A stretch of 34,305 bases of DNA from CACIIZ01 sp045565285 (GTDB taxonomy: Bacteria > Pseudomonadota > Alphaproteobacteria > Rhodobacterales > Rhodobacteraceae), in assembly GCA_045565285.1 (NCBI GenBank), contig JBJLFR010000029.1, positions 1 through 34,305 of the forward strand, read 5' to 3'. The number at the start of each line of letters is the position of its first letter. The stretch's first letter is position 1. Positions 26,906 to 34,305 of the stretch are shown one piece after another. A program made the translations under genes and the position numbers. The notes below the pieces were generated by a model. It saw nothing but the letters and a program-made list of their open reading frames with translations. It was not told where the DNA came from and did not search any database.

Positions 26906-28495
26906 TTATTTTTGCAAAACTTTATTTAACCAATTTGGGTCCATCTCCGGGACAGAAGACAATAAAAGTTTCGTATATTCCGGGTGAGGAGGTTTAAAAA
27001 TATCGCTTTTTGGACCTTGCTCAACAACTAATCCTTGATGCATGACCACTACTTCATCCGCAATTGCTTTAACTGTAGCAATATCGTGAGTAATAAATAT
27101 ATATGAAATCCTAAGTTCATACTGCAGTCTAAGAAGAAGTTTTAATATACCTTCTTGTACAATTTGATCTAATGCAGAAGTTACTTCATCACATATAATT
27201 AAGTCAGGTTCTGCTGCTAGTGCCCTAGCTATACAGATCCTTTGTTTTTGACCTCCAGATAATTCTTCTGGAAGTCGATCAACAAAACTCTCGTCTAATT
27301 CGATCATTTTTAAAAGTTCTAACACTTTTTTTGTATTTTTTATCCCATCTATTCCATGATAAAAACTCAGGGGTCTTCCAATTATTTCTCTTACTGTATG
27401 ACGGGGATTCATAGATGTATCAGGGGATTGATAAATCATCTGAATTCTTCTTAAATCTTCTTTACTACGCTCAGACAATTTTTTAGGTAAAACCCTTTCT
27501 TTAAAAAAAATATTACCTTGTTTTGGAGGAAGTAAACCTGTTATGGCTCTTGCTGTCGTAGATTTTCCAGAACCTGACTCACCTACAATTGCGACTGTTC
27601 TTCCAATTGGAACATTTATGTTAATATCTTGAAGTACATTTGGTCCTGATCCATATGAAGCATTTACATTTTCAACTCTTAAGATTGCCTCTGTATTTTT
27701 TTGCTCTTTTTTCTTAATAGACCTAACTGCCCATAAAGATTTAGTATACTCTTCTTTTGGTGATTTAAGCATCTGTGTAGTTTTAGCTACCTCTATAGTA
27801 TCGCCATATCTAAGAACTTGAATTCTGTCTGCCATCTGTGCAACTACTGCAAGGTCATGTGTTATATAAATAGCGGCTGTTTGATGCTCTCTTACTATTG
27901 ATCGAATTGTTTCTAAAACATTTACCTGTGTTGTTACATCTAAAGCTGTAGTGGGTTCATCAAAAATTATAAGATCAGGTTTAGATGACATTGCCATTGC
28001 TGTCATTGTTCTTTGCAATTGACCACCTGAAACCTGGTGAGGGTATCTCTCTCCAATTTCATTTGGGTCAGGTAATTGCATTTCTTTGTAGAGTTGGACT
28101 GCTTCTTTTTGTAAAATTTCTTTTTCATTAAGCTTATGACTTAATGAAGACTCAATTGTTTGGTTAATTAGTCTATGTGCAGGATTAAAAGCTGCAGCTG
28201 CAGATTGAGCAACATAAGAAAATTTTGTTCCCCATAATTTTTGTTTTTCTCTTTCGCTAAGCTTAGTTAGATCTTTTCCATCAAATAAAATTGATCCACC
28301 AGTAAAGCGACACCCTGTTCTAACAAAGCCCATAGCTGCAAGACCCAGAGTTGATTTTCCAGCTCCAGACTCTCCTATAAGACCAAGAACTTCTCCCCTA
28401 GATAATTGTAAATTTACTCCTTTAATAATAGGATGCCAAATTTCATCACTGTACCCTTCAATAGATATATTTTTTATATCAAGTAATAAATCCAT
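26906..28495 (-). CDS. Peptide ABC transporter ATPase, two ABC domains fused (DppD-DppF type)
   Basis: About 529 residues from ATG 28495-28493; GTG 28528 and ATG 28516 in the same frame are possible earlier starts that overlap the permease gene. The first half has GESGAGKST, VSGGQLQR and IIFDEPTTALD; the second has GESGSGKST, LSGGQKQR and IICDEVTSALD. Each half ends in the HPEYT or KEEYT type of C-terminal element of the oligopeptide family. One chain thus provides both ATPase subunits, as in several alphaproteobacterial peptide importers. It follows the permease gene with at most a 7-base gap. Confidence 0.9.
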   Translation of the reverse strand: MDLLLDIKNISIEGYSDEIWHPIIKGVNLQLSRGEVLGLIGESGAGKSTLGLAAMGFVRTGCRFTGGSILFDGKDLTKLSEREKQKLWGTKFSYVAQSAAAAFNPAHRLINQTIESSLSHKLNEKEILQKEAVQLYKEMQLPDPNEIGERYPHQVSGGQLQRTMTAMAMSSKPDLIIFDEPTTALDVTTQVNVLETIRSIVREHQTAAIYITHDLAVVAQMADRIQVLRYGDTIEVAKTTQMLKSPKEEYTKSLWAVRSIKKKEQKNTEAILRVENVNASYGSGPNVLQDININVPIGRTVAIVGESGSGKSTTARAITGLLPPKQGNIFFKERVLPKKLSERSKEDLRRIQMIYQSPDTSMNPRHTVREIIGRPLSFYHGIDGIKNTKKVLELLKMIELDESFVDRLPEELSGGQKQRICIARALAAEPDLIICDEVTSALDQIVQEGILKLLLRLQYELRISYIFITHDIATVKAIADEVVVMHQGLVVEQGPKSDIFKPPHPEYTKLLLSSVPEMDPNWLNKVLQK

Positions 28496-28502
28496 TCTTG
28501 TC

Positions 28503-29426
28503 TTACTTGATTTCATCTTTAAGCCCACTTGTAAGATATAAAAACCAATCTACAACAAAATTAACTCCTATTGTGAGTATTCCTATTGCTGCAGCAGGTA
28601 GTATTGGCGTGAGAGCTGCTGTCATATCGTAAGCTGCAAATTGAATCAATTCAGCGGTCTCCCTAACCATTGAACCCCAATCAGCAGTAGGTGGTTGAAT
28701 GCCTACTCCAAGGAAAGAAAGAGAAGCAATCATCAAAAAAACATAACAAAATCTTAATCCAAATTCAGCCACAAGCGGTGGTAGGATATTGGGTAAGATT
28801 TCTTTGCTCATTATCCATCCTATTCGCTCACCCCTTAATTTTGCTGCTTCAACATACTCCATAACTACTACATTCATTCCAACTGCCCTGGATAATCGAA
28901 ACACTCTTGTAGAGTCTAAAACAGCAATTATGAGAATAAGATTTAGAGCTGTAGAACCAAAAATTGACAATAGCATAAGTGCAAAAATTAAACTTGGTAT
29001 CGCCATTAAAATATCAACAAATCTAGCGAGTATTTGATCCACCCAACCACTTAAAATTGCAGATAGTAAACCTAACCCAACTCCAATAAGAAATGCTAAA
29101 AAAGTTGTAATTAATGCTATACCCATGGTATTTCTTGCCCCATATATCAATCGGCTAAATATGTCCCTTCCTAGTCGATCTGTGCCAAAAATATGAACAC
29201 TATCCCAAGGTGCATATGGAACTTTAAAAATTTCAGCCTGACCATAAGGCGCCAATAGTGGGGCAAAAATAGCAACAAAAAAATAAAATAAAACTATTAT
29301 CATACCAATCCATGCAGTGATTGGAGCCTTTCTTAAATTTATTATAACTTTTTGATAAAATGATCGTCTAATGTAAATATTAGAAACTTCACCTTTAGCT
29401 GAATATTGAACACCTGCTTGTTTCAT
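28503..29426 (-). CDS. Peptide ABC transporter permease, DppC type
   Basis: 307 residues. A cytoplasmic N-terminal stretch precedes six membrane segments. FGTDRLGRDIFSRLIYGAR is the DppC/OppC signature and EYVEAAKLRGERIGWIM the EAA loop that docks on the ATPase. Its ATG overlaps the stop of the DppB-type gene as ATGA (29426-29423). Confidence 0.92.
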   Translation of the reverse strand: MKQAGVQYSAKGEVSNIYIRRSFYQKVIINLRKAPITAWIGMIIVLFYFFVAIFAPLLAPYGQAEIFKVPYAPWDSVHIFGTDRLGRDIFSRLIYGARNTMGIALITTFLAFLIGVGLGLLSAILSGWVDQILARFVDILMAIPSLIFALMLLSIFGSTALNLILIIAVLDSTRVFRLSRAVGMNVVVMEYVEAAKLRGERIGWIMSKEILPNILPPLVAEFGLRFCYVFLMIASLSFLGVGIQPPTADWGSMVRETAELIQFAAYDMTAALTPILPAAAIGILTIGVNFVVDWFLYLTSGLKDEIK

Positions 29427-30418
29427 TTTGGATATAGCAATCTAGGATTCGTGATTATGGAAATCACATCAGCAATAAGGTTTAAAAGAATATAAGTAAC
29501 AGCAAAAACAAGAGCACAACCTTGAACGACAGGGATATCTCTCTTAATAACAGAGTCTACCATTAACTGACCAATCCCAGGATAAACGAATACTACTTCT
29601 ACAACTACAACTCCAACAATTAAATAGGCTAGATTAAAAGCTATAATATTTGCTATTGGAGCCCATGCATTTGGAAGAGCGTGTTTAATGATAACTTGAG
29701 TCTTAGATATTCCTTTAAGCTTTGCCATCTCAATATAAGGACTTGAAAGAAGATTTATAATAGAAGCTCTTGTCATTCGCATCATATGAGCAACGGTGAC
29801 TAAAGTTAAGGTTAATGCGGGAAGAACAGAAAGATATATACGTTCTAAAAAAGGTGTTGAAGAAGTAACATTAGATAAAGATGGAAAAAATTGATTAATA
29901 GAAGCTAAACAAATTATTAGGATATATGCGACAAAAAATTCTGGCATAGATATCGTTGTAAGTGCAGATGCGTTAATAGTTCTATCATAAATTGAGTTTC
30001 TATAAAGTGCAGTCGTAATGCCTAAAAGAAGGGATAAAGGAATTGCAATAAGGGCAGTCATTGCAGCAAGAAAAAAAGTATTGAATAACCTTGGTTTTAA
30101 TAAGCTGGAAACCGATCTTGCAGTATTTTGCTGAGGTTGATTCGCATAAGTGGCATTTCTTCCTGAAAAAGTACTTCCCAAATCACCTTGAATTGCTGAA
30201 GTAAGCCAGTTGACATATCTTACATAATACGGTTTGTCCAACCCCAATTCTTTTCTAAAAATTCTAACACTTTCTTCAGTTCTAGTTTGACCTAAAACAG
30301 ATTCTACAAAATCGCCAGGTAAAAGATTAACCGAACTAAAAATTATCAAAGTTACAAAAAAAAGGGATACTATTCCCAGTCCTATTCTCTTTAACAATGT
30401 TGATATTATTGGATGCAA
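29423..30418 (-). CDS. Peptide ABC transporter permease, DppB type
   Basis: 331 residues with about six membrane helices. The family N-terminus (LLKRIGLGIVSLFFVTLIIF, then NLLPGDF) and the EMAKLKGISKTQVIIKHAL coupling loop are present. It partners with the DppC-type permease. The rhodanese gene ends 64 bases upstream, so the importer may be read from the same message as the CitE-like and rhodanese genes. Confidence 0.9.
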   Translation of the reverse strand: MHPIISTLLKRIGLGIVSLFFVTLIIFSSVNLLPGDFVESVLGQTRTEESVRIFRKELGLDKPYYVRYVNWLTSAIQGDLGSTFSGRNATYANQPQQNTARSVSSLLKPRLFNTFFLAAMTALIAIPLSLLLGITTALYRNSIYDRTINASALTTISMPEFFVAYILIICLASINQFFPSLSNVTSSTPFLERIYLSVLPALTLTLVTVAHMMRMTRASIINLLSSPYIEMAKLKGISKTQVIIKHALPNAWAPIANIIAFNLAYLIVGVVVVEVVFVYPGIGQLMVDSVIKRDIPVVQGCALVFAVTYILLNLIADVISIITNPRLLYPK

Positions 30419-30482
30419 TTTAATTATAAAACCTTTTATTCTTAAAATATTACTTATATCAATTAAATTTTAAAGAGTAAAA

Positions 30483-30887
30483 TTACTTTATATGCTCTAC
30501 ATCACCACCAGATTTGATCCATGCTGTAAATCCTCCTGATATGTGGCTAACTTTATTAATTCCCATATTCAATGCTGTTTGTGTTCCTAATGCTGATCTT
30601 AAGCCACTAGCACAGTAAAAGATAAAATTTTTGTTTTGACCAAATATTTCTTTGTGGTAAGGACTCTTATTGTCAATAAAAAATTCTAACATTCCTCTTG
30701 GGCAAGATATAGCTCCTGGTATTTTTCCAGACTTTAAAAGCTCTGACTTATCTCTCAAATCAATAAATAAAAAATCATTATTTTCCAATAGTTCTTTTGC
30801 TTTATTGGTATCGATTGTTTGAATGGTAGAATTAGCCTCTTTAAGAAGGTCTTTTAAATTTTTTTGTTCCATTGTCCGATTATCCAT
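30483..30887 (-). CDS. Rhodanese-like domain protein
   Basis: 134 residues, one rhodanese domain. C92 lies in the active loop CASGLRS, which fits a cysteine that takes a sulfane sulfur, and IDLRDKSELLKSGKIPGA is the CH2A element. It moves sulfur between small thiols or proteins in the cytoplasm. The ATG at 30887 overlaps the CitE-like gene by 8 bases; ATG 30872 is the alternative, giving 129 residues. A persulfide-dioxygenase-like gene lies one gene further upstream, which makes a role in sulfide handling plausible. Confidence 0.85.
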   Translation of the reverse strand: MDNRTMEQKNLKDLLKEANSTIQTIDTNKAKELLENNDFLFIDLRDKSELLKSGKIPGAISCPRGMLEFFIDNKSPYHKEIFGQNKNFIFYCASGLRSALGTQTALNMGINKVSHISGGFTAWIKSGGDVEHIK

Positions 30888-31737
30888 CTTCTTTAGACAT
30901 TGATAATGTTCTATACATTTCTCTAAGCACGGGTTTTTCTATTAGTTTTCCATCAACCATAACAAGTCCTGTATTAGCTTCTTCAAAAATTTTTGTAATT
31001 TTTTTTGCTTTGTCTATTTTTTCTTTTGAAGGAGAAAAAACTTTATTTAAATCGCTAACTTGCTTAGGGTGTATAGACCCTTTACCTGAAAACCCTAAGT
31101 CTCTTGCTAGTGTTGCTTGCTCGATATTGCCTTTGGGGTCTTCCAAATCCATAAAAGGTCCATCTATTGCATCTATACCAGCACTCGCCGCCGCATGTAC
31201 AACTCTTGATCTAGCATATAGAAGTTGATCCCAAGATAATTTACATCTTAATTCTGCAGACATATCAATTAGACCAAAAAAAAGGGTTACTACTCTTTCA
31301 CTACTTTTTGCAATATCATAGGCTTTTTCAAGACCTAAATTTGTTTCAATAATTGGATGAATTTCACAACTATGCCCTCGTTCACTTAAAAGATCGTCTA
31401 GTATTTTAATTTCTTCTGCATCATTTACTTTTGGTAGCATAATTGCTGGTGGAGGAAAATCAGTATCAAGGATTGCCCTCACATCTTCTAACCCAAAAAG
31501 AGATCTAATAGAATTTATTCGTAAAATTACTTCTATATTTTCTGGAATGGTTTGTTTTTGAAAAATACTTAATGCTTTTTCTCTAGCTTCATTTTTATCT
31601 TTAGGGGCAATTCCGTCTTCTAGTTCAATACATACCATATCAACGCCAGATCTGAGCGCTTTAGGAAACATTTCAGGTTTAAGACCTGGAGTAAATATGA
31701 AACTTCTTCTGGGTCTTACTTTTTTATTTAAATTCAT
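30880..31737 (-). CDS. CitE/HpcH-family lyase (malyl-CoA lyase-like)
   Basis: 285 residues, normal length. RRSFIFTPG begins the barrel, ELEDG (38-42) is followed by APKDK, and LRINS (72-76) carries the carboxylate-binding Arg. E131 and D158 are likely Mg ligands, and GKGSIHPKQ (218-226) is the family end motif. These enzymes cleave or form C-C bonds in CoA thioesters such as malyl-CoA or citramalyl-CoA. The exact thioester is not readable. It overlaps the rhodanese gene by 8 bases. Confidence 0.85.
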   Translation of the reverse strand: MNLNKKVRPRRSFIFTPGLKPEMFPKALRSGVDMVCIELEDGIAPKDKNEAREKALSIFQKQTIPENIEVILRINSIRSLFGLEDVRAILDTDFPPPAIMLPKVNDAEEIKILDDLLSERGHSCEIHPIIETNLGLEKAYDIAKSSERVVTLFFGLIDMSAELRCKLSWDQLLYARSRVVHAAASAGIDAIDGPFMDLEDPKGNIEQATLARDLGFSGKGSIHPKQVSDLNKVFSPSKEKIDKAKKITKIFEEANTGLVMVDGKLIEKPVLREMYRTLSMSKEDG

Positions 31738-31872
31738 CGAGATATTCTCATTATTTTGTATTTGATTTAGCTATCATCTTAATTTCTAAATAATATAATA
31801 CAATAACAATGTTAAAATTCTTTTTTGAAAAAAAACTTGATATCATAAATGGATAAGTCTTTTTCAACTATC

Positions 31873-32760
31873 TCAATCTTTAATGTTTTTTATTGGAACT
31901 TTTAGATAAGTAGTTCCATTATCTTCCTGAGGAGGAAGATTTCCAGCACGCATATTTACTTGAATAGAAGGTATCATTAATTCTGGAGCAGGTAATGTTT
32001 TATCTCTTTCAGTTCTTAGTTGGACAAATTTCTCTTCTGAAACCTTTTTTCCGATATGTATATTGTTTTTCTTTTGTTCTAGAACTGTTGTTTCCCAAGC
32101 AGGATCTCTTTCATTTGGCATATAATCATGACAAACAAACAAACGGGTCTTATCTGGTAAGGTTAATATTTTCTGTATTGATTTATAAAGTTGCTCAGCA
32201 CTACCACCTGGAAAATCTGTTCTAGCAGTCCCGCCATCAGGCATGAACAAGGTATCACCTACAAAAACCGCATCACCTATCAGATGTGCCATACAAGCTG
32301 GAGTATGACCCGGTGTAGAAATAGTTTTTGATTTTATATTTCCTAATTTATATTCATCATTATTTGAAAGTAATTTATCAAATTGGCTACCATCTAATTC
32401 AAATTCTGTACCCGCATTATAGATTTTTCCAAATATTTTTTGTACTTTTATAATTTCTTTTGAAATACATAATTTACCACCAAGTTTTTTTTGAATATAG
32501 GGTGCAGCAGAAAGGTGATCAGCGTGTACGTGGGTTTCTATTAACCATTCAACTTCAAGGTTATTTTCATTTATGTAATCAATAATTGAGTCTGCATGTT
32601 CAAAATATATAGAGCCTGTTGAATAATCAAAATCAAGCACTGTATCCAATATTGCACATAGATTTGTAGTACCATCTATAACTACATAACTTATAGTACC
32701 AGATTGTTTATGAAAAAAACCTTTAACTATGGGGAAGTAATTAGTCTCTAAATGATTCAT
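31873..32760 (-). CDS. MBL-fold metallohydrolase, probable persulfide dioxygenase (ETHE1/Blh-like)
   Basis: 295 residues. THVHADH (76-82), H152 (GHTPAC), D169 (GDTLF) and H211 (VCHDY) are the metal ligands. GTARTDFPGG (177-186) marks the ETHE1/Blh branch, which oxidises glutathione persulfide to sulfite with one iron. Rhodanese genes often accompany these, and one lies two genes downstream. Glyoxalase II-like activity is less likely because of the DFPGG motif. It is divergent from rpe across 157 bases. Confidence 0.82.
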   Translation of the reverse strand: MNHLETNYFPIVKGFFHKQSGTISYVVIDGTTNLCAILDTVLDFDYSTGSIYFEHADSIIDYINENNLEVEWLIETHVHADHLSAAPYIQKKLGGKLCISKEIIKVQKIFGKIYNAGTEFELDGSQFDKLLSNNDEYKLGNIKSKTISTPGHTPACMAHLIGDAVFVGDTLFMPDGGTARTDFPGGSAEQLYKSIQKILTLPDKTRLFVCHDYMPNERDPAWETTVLEQKKNNIHIGKKVSEEKFVQLRTERDKTLPAPELMIPSIQVNMRAGNLPPQEDNGTTYLKVPIKNIKD

Positions 32761-32835
32761 TAAACATTCCTTATTTTACTATTACGAAATAGTGACATCA
32801 AATTATATATAAATTATTTTAATTAAGATCTAGTA

Positions 32836-32841
32836 TATAAT
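32836..32841 (+). promoter_or_regulatory. Possible -10 box upstream of rpe
   Basis: A perfect TATAAT lies about 77 bases before the rpe start in the divergent region 32761-32917. No convincing -35 is found at the right distance, so this is weak. Confidence 0.3.
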
Positions 32842-32917
32842 ACATTAAAACGTAGGGTCAATTTACACTTGCTATTTTTAAATCGCTCTTTTAATAAAAT
32901 CCAAAAGGAATAGTGGT

Positions 32918-33607
32918 ATGTTTAATAGATCAATCAAAATTGCACCTTCGATACTTTCCGCAGATTTCGCAAATTTTGGCATGGAATGTGAAGCAATTGA
33001 AAAACAAGGATGTGATTGGGTCCATGTAGATGTTATGGATGGTCACTTCGTTCCTAATATCACTTTTGGCCCTGCGTTGTGTAAAGCGATACGTCCTCAT
33101 ATAAAAACAGTTATGGATGTTCACTTAATGATTTCCCCAGTGGATAATTATGTTGAGGATTTTGTAAATTCTGGGGCTGATATTATTACAGCTCATGTAG
33201 AAGCCACACCTCACATTCATAGAACAGTCCAGCTAATTAAAAGTTTTGGTGTTAAAGCAGGTGTTGCACTTAACCCATCTACTCCAGCAGAAAGTATTGA
33301 GTACCTTTTAGATATAATTGATTTAGTTTGTGTCATGACAGTTAATCCAGGTTTTGGTGGACAAAGATTTATAGAAAGTCAGGTAGCAAAAGTTTCAAAG
33401 TTGCGATCAATGATAGGAGATCTACCGGTTCACATCGAAATAGATGGTGGTGTTACACCAACAACTGCGCCTCTAGTTGCAAAAGCGGGAGCAGATGTTT
33501 TAGTTGCAGGGTCTGGAGTTTTTTCTGGAGGTTCTGTCAGTGATCCAGCTAGTTATGGGGAAAACATAAATTCCATTCGATTGGCAGCAGAAAAATCTTT
33601 AAAGTAA
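32918..33607 (+). CDS. rpe: Ribulose-phosphate 3-epimerase
   Basis: 229 residues. IAPSILSADFANF is the diagnostic start of the family. HVDVMDGHFVPN (36-47) holds metal-binding His/Asp and the first catalytic Asp (D41), DVHLMI follows, and VNPGFGGQ and EIDGGV carry the phosphate loop and the second catalytic Asp. It interconverts ribulose 5-phosphate and xylulose 5-phosphate in the pentose phosphate pathway. AGGA (32906-32909) lies 8 bases before the ATG. The next gene starts 18 bases after its stop. Confidence 0.95.
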   Translation: MFNRSIKIAPSILSADFANFGMECEAIEKQGCDWVHVDVMDGHFVPNITFGPALCKAIRPHIKTVMDVHLMISPVDNYVEDFVNSGADIITAHVEATPHIHRTVQLIKSFGVKAGVALNPSTPAESIEYLLDIIDLVCVMTVNPGFGGQRFIESQVAKVSKLRSMIGDLPVHIEIDGGVTPTTAPLVAKAGADVLVAGSGVFSGGSVSDPASYGENINSIRLAAEKSLK

Positions 33608-33625
33608 TTATAGAAAGGAAAAAAA

Positions 33626-34177
33626 ATGGCAGTAATTCCTCCAGTTTGTGACTTTGATTGGCTGGCACCTGATTTCGATTTAATAGGAGTTGATAAAAAA
33701 AAATATAGTTTAGAATCTATCAAAGGAAAAAGTGGAACCTTGATTATGTTTATATGTAATCATTGCCCTTATGTTCTTGCAGTATTGGACAGAATTATTC
33801 GCGATAGTAAAGATTTAATAGATCAAGGAATTGGAGTTGCCGCTATATCATCTAATGACGTAGAAACTTATCCTGAAGATAGTTTTGAAAATATGATCAA
33901 ATTATCAAATCAGAATAATTTTCCATTTCCTTATCTTTTCGATGAAGATCAATCTGTAGCAAAAAAATATGATGCGATTTGTACCCCAGATTTTTTTGGA
34001 TTGAATTCTAGTATGGGGTTACAATACAGAGGTAGATTAGATGCTTCAAGAAAAGAAGCTGGGCCTAAAGATCTTAGAAGAGATCTTTTTGAAGCTATGT
34101 CTTTAGTCGCAAATACAGGTAAAGGACCAGAAGATCAAATATCTTCAATGGGATGTTCTATTAAGTGGAAAAATTAA
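33626..34177 (+). CDS. Thioredoxin-fold protein (AhpC/TlpA-like)
   Basis: 183 residues with no signal peptide. The redox motif is CNHCP (44-48), and the AhpC/TSA layout follows: APDFDL early, AISSNDVETYPEDS, FPYLFDEDQSVAKKY, and the closing SSMGCSIKWK. Such proteins are cytoplasmic reductants or peroxidases. A good AGGA precedes the ATG. It follows rpe and is probably in the same transcript. Confidence 0.85.
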   Translation: MAVIPPVCDFDWLAPDFDLIGVDKKKYSLESIKGKSGTLIMFICNHCPYVLAVLDRIIRDSKDLIDQGIGVAAISSNDVETYPEDSFENMIKLSNQNNFPFPYLFDEDQSVAKKYDAICTPDFFGLNSSMGLQYRGRLDASRKEAGPKDLRRDLFEAMSLVANTGKGPEDQISSMGCSIKWKN

Positions 34178-34305
34178 TTTAAAATCTATAATTTTAAAAA
34201 ATACATTGACCTTACTTTTTTATTTATAGCTAAATGATGGCATGGTTTGATTTTCTATCTAGGAAATCAATTAATAGGGAATACGTTTAAAATACGTAGC
34301 TGCCC
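34178..34305. other. Window end, possible promoter, no gene seen
   Basis: TTGACC (34206-34211) could be a -35 for something beyond the window; with a 17-base spacer the -10 would be near 34229, but no good -10 is seen there. A direct repeat ATACGT (about 34279 and 34292) is at the very edge. No reading frame is supported. Confidence 0.3.

Noticed and set aside
31995..32225. 76-codon plus-strand frame opposite the MBL-fold gene
   Set aside because: The minus-strand protein has all metal-binding motifs there; the frame opposite is a shadow.

Overview
The window looks like the chromosome of an AT-rich, probably marine alphaproteobacterium with a compact genome. The 16S gene carries alphaproteobacterial signatures around 1361-1400, and the operon order 16S, tRNA-Ile(GAT), tRNA-Ala(TGC), 23S, 5S, initiator tRNA-Met is typical of that class. 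The 23S has an extra AT-rich hairpin at helix 9, as in many alphaproteobacteria. Protein genes are very A+T rich, spacers are short, and many starts overlap the preceding stop. I cannot place the genus; a marine lineage of the HIMB59/AEGEAN-169 or SAR116 type is a guess from gene content and base composition.

Layout. 1-345 is the 3' end of clpB. 346-5943 is a complete rRNA operon with a boxA antitermination element, long-range processing stems around 16S and 23S, and encoded CCA ends on its three tRNAs. 5944-8713 is a decaying patch: a headless GFA-family gene (minus strand), an intact enolase-superfamily enzyme, and a DapA/DHDPS-family gene broken by two frameshifts and a stop. 8797-9821 is a minus-strand three-gene operon: two unknown proteins and an IsdG-like heme monooxygenase, behind a promoter with a large palindrome. 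9970-12548 holds a divergent pair: a photolyase-related flavoprotein that has lost two of the usual Fe-S cysteines, and a RimK-like ATP-grasp ligase. Next come a Gfo/Idh/MocA oxidoreductase, 6-phosphofructokinase, and a HupE/UreJ-like membrane protein on the other strand.

16137-19559 is a tightly packed plus-strand cluster: family 2 glycosyltransferase, a nucleosidase/nucleoside phosphorylase homologue with an extended C-terminus, a spore-photoproduct-lyase-like radical SAM enzyme, and an SDR oxidoreductase. It is the best candidate here for an undescribed pathway. I read it as a nucleobase- or nucleoside-related modification or repair route, possibly linked to the nearby photolyase homologue, but no substrate can be deduced.

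19652-25017 is a five-gene branched-chain-amino-acid-type ABC importer followed by an alpha/beta hydrolase that appears to start at AUU; it ends at a bidirectional terminator (25082-25109). On the minus strand, 32760-25118 carries a persulfide-dioxygenase-like metallohydrolase, a CitE-like lyase, a rhodanese, and a dipeptide-type ABC importer (two permeases, one double ATPase, a Tat-exported binding protein). Divergent from these, 32918-34177 encodes ribulose-phosphate 3-epimerase and a thioredoxin-fold protein with a CxxC motif. The last 128 bases hold only a possible promoter.
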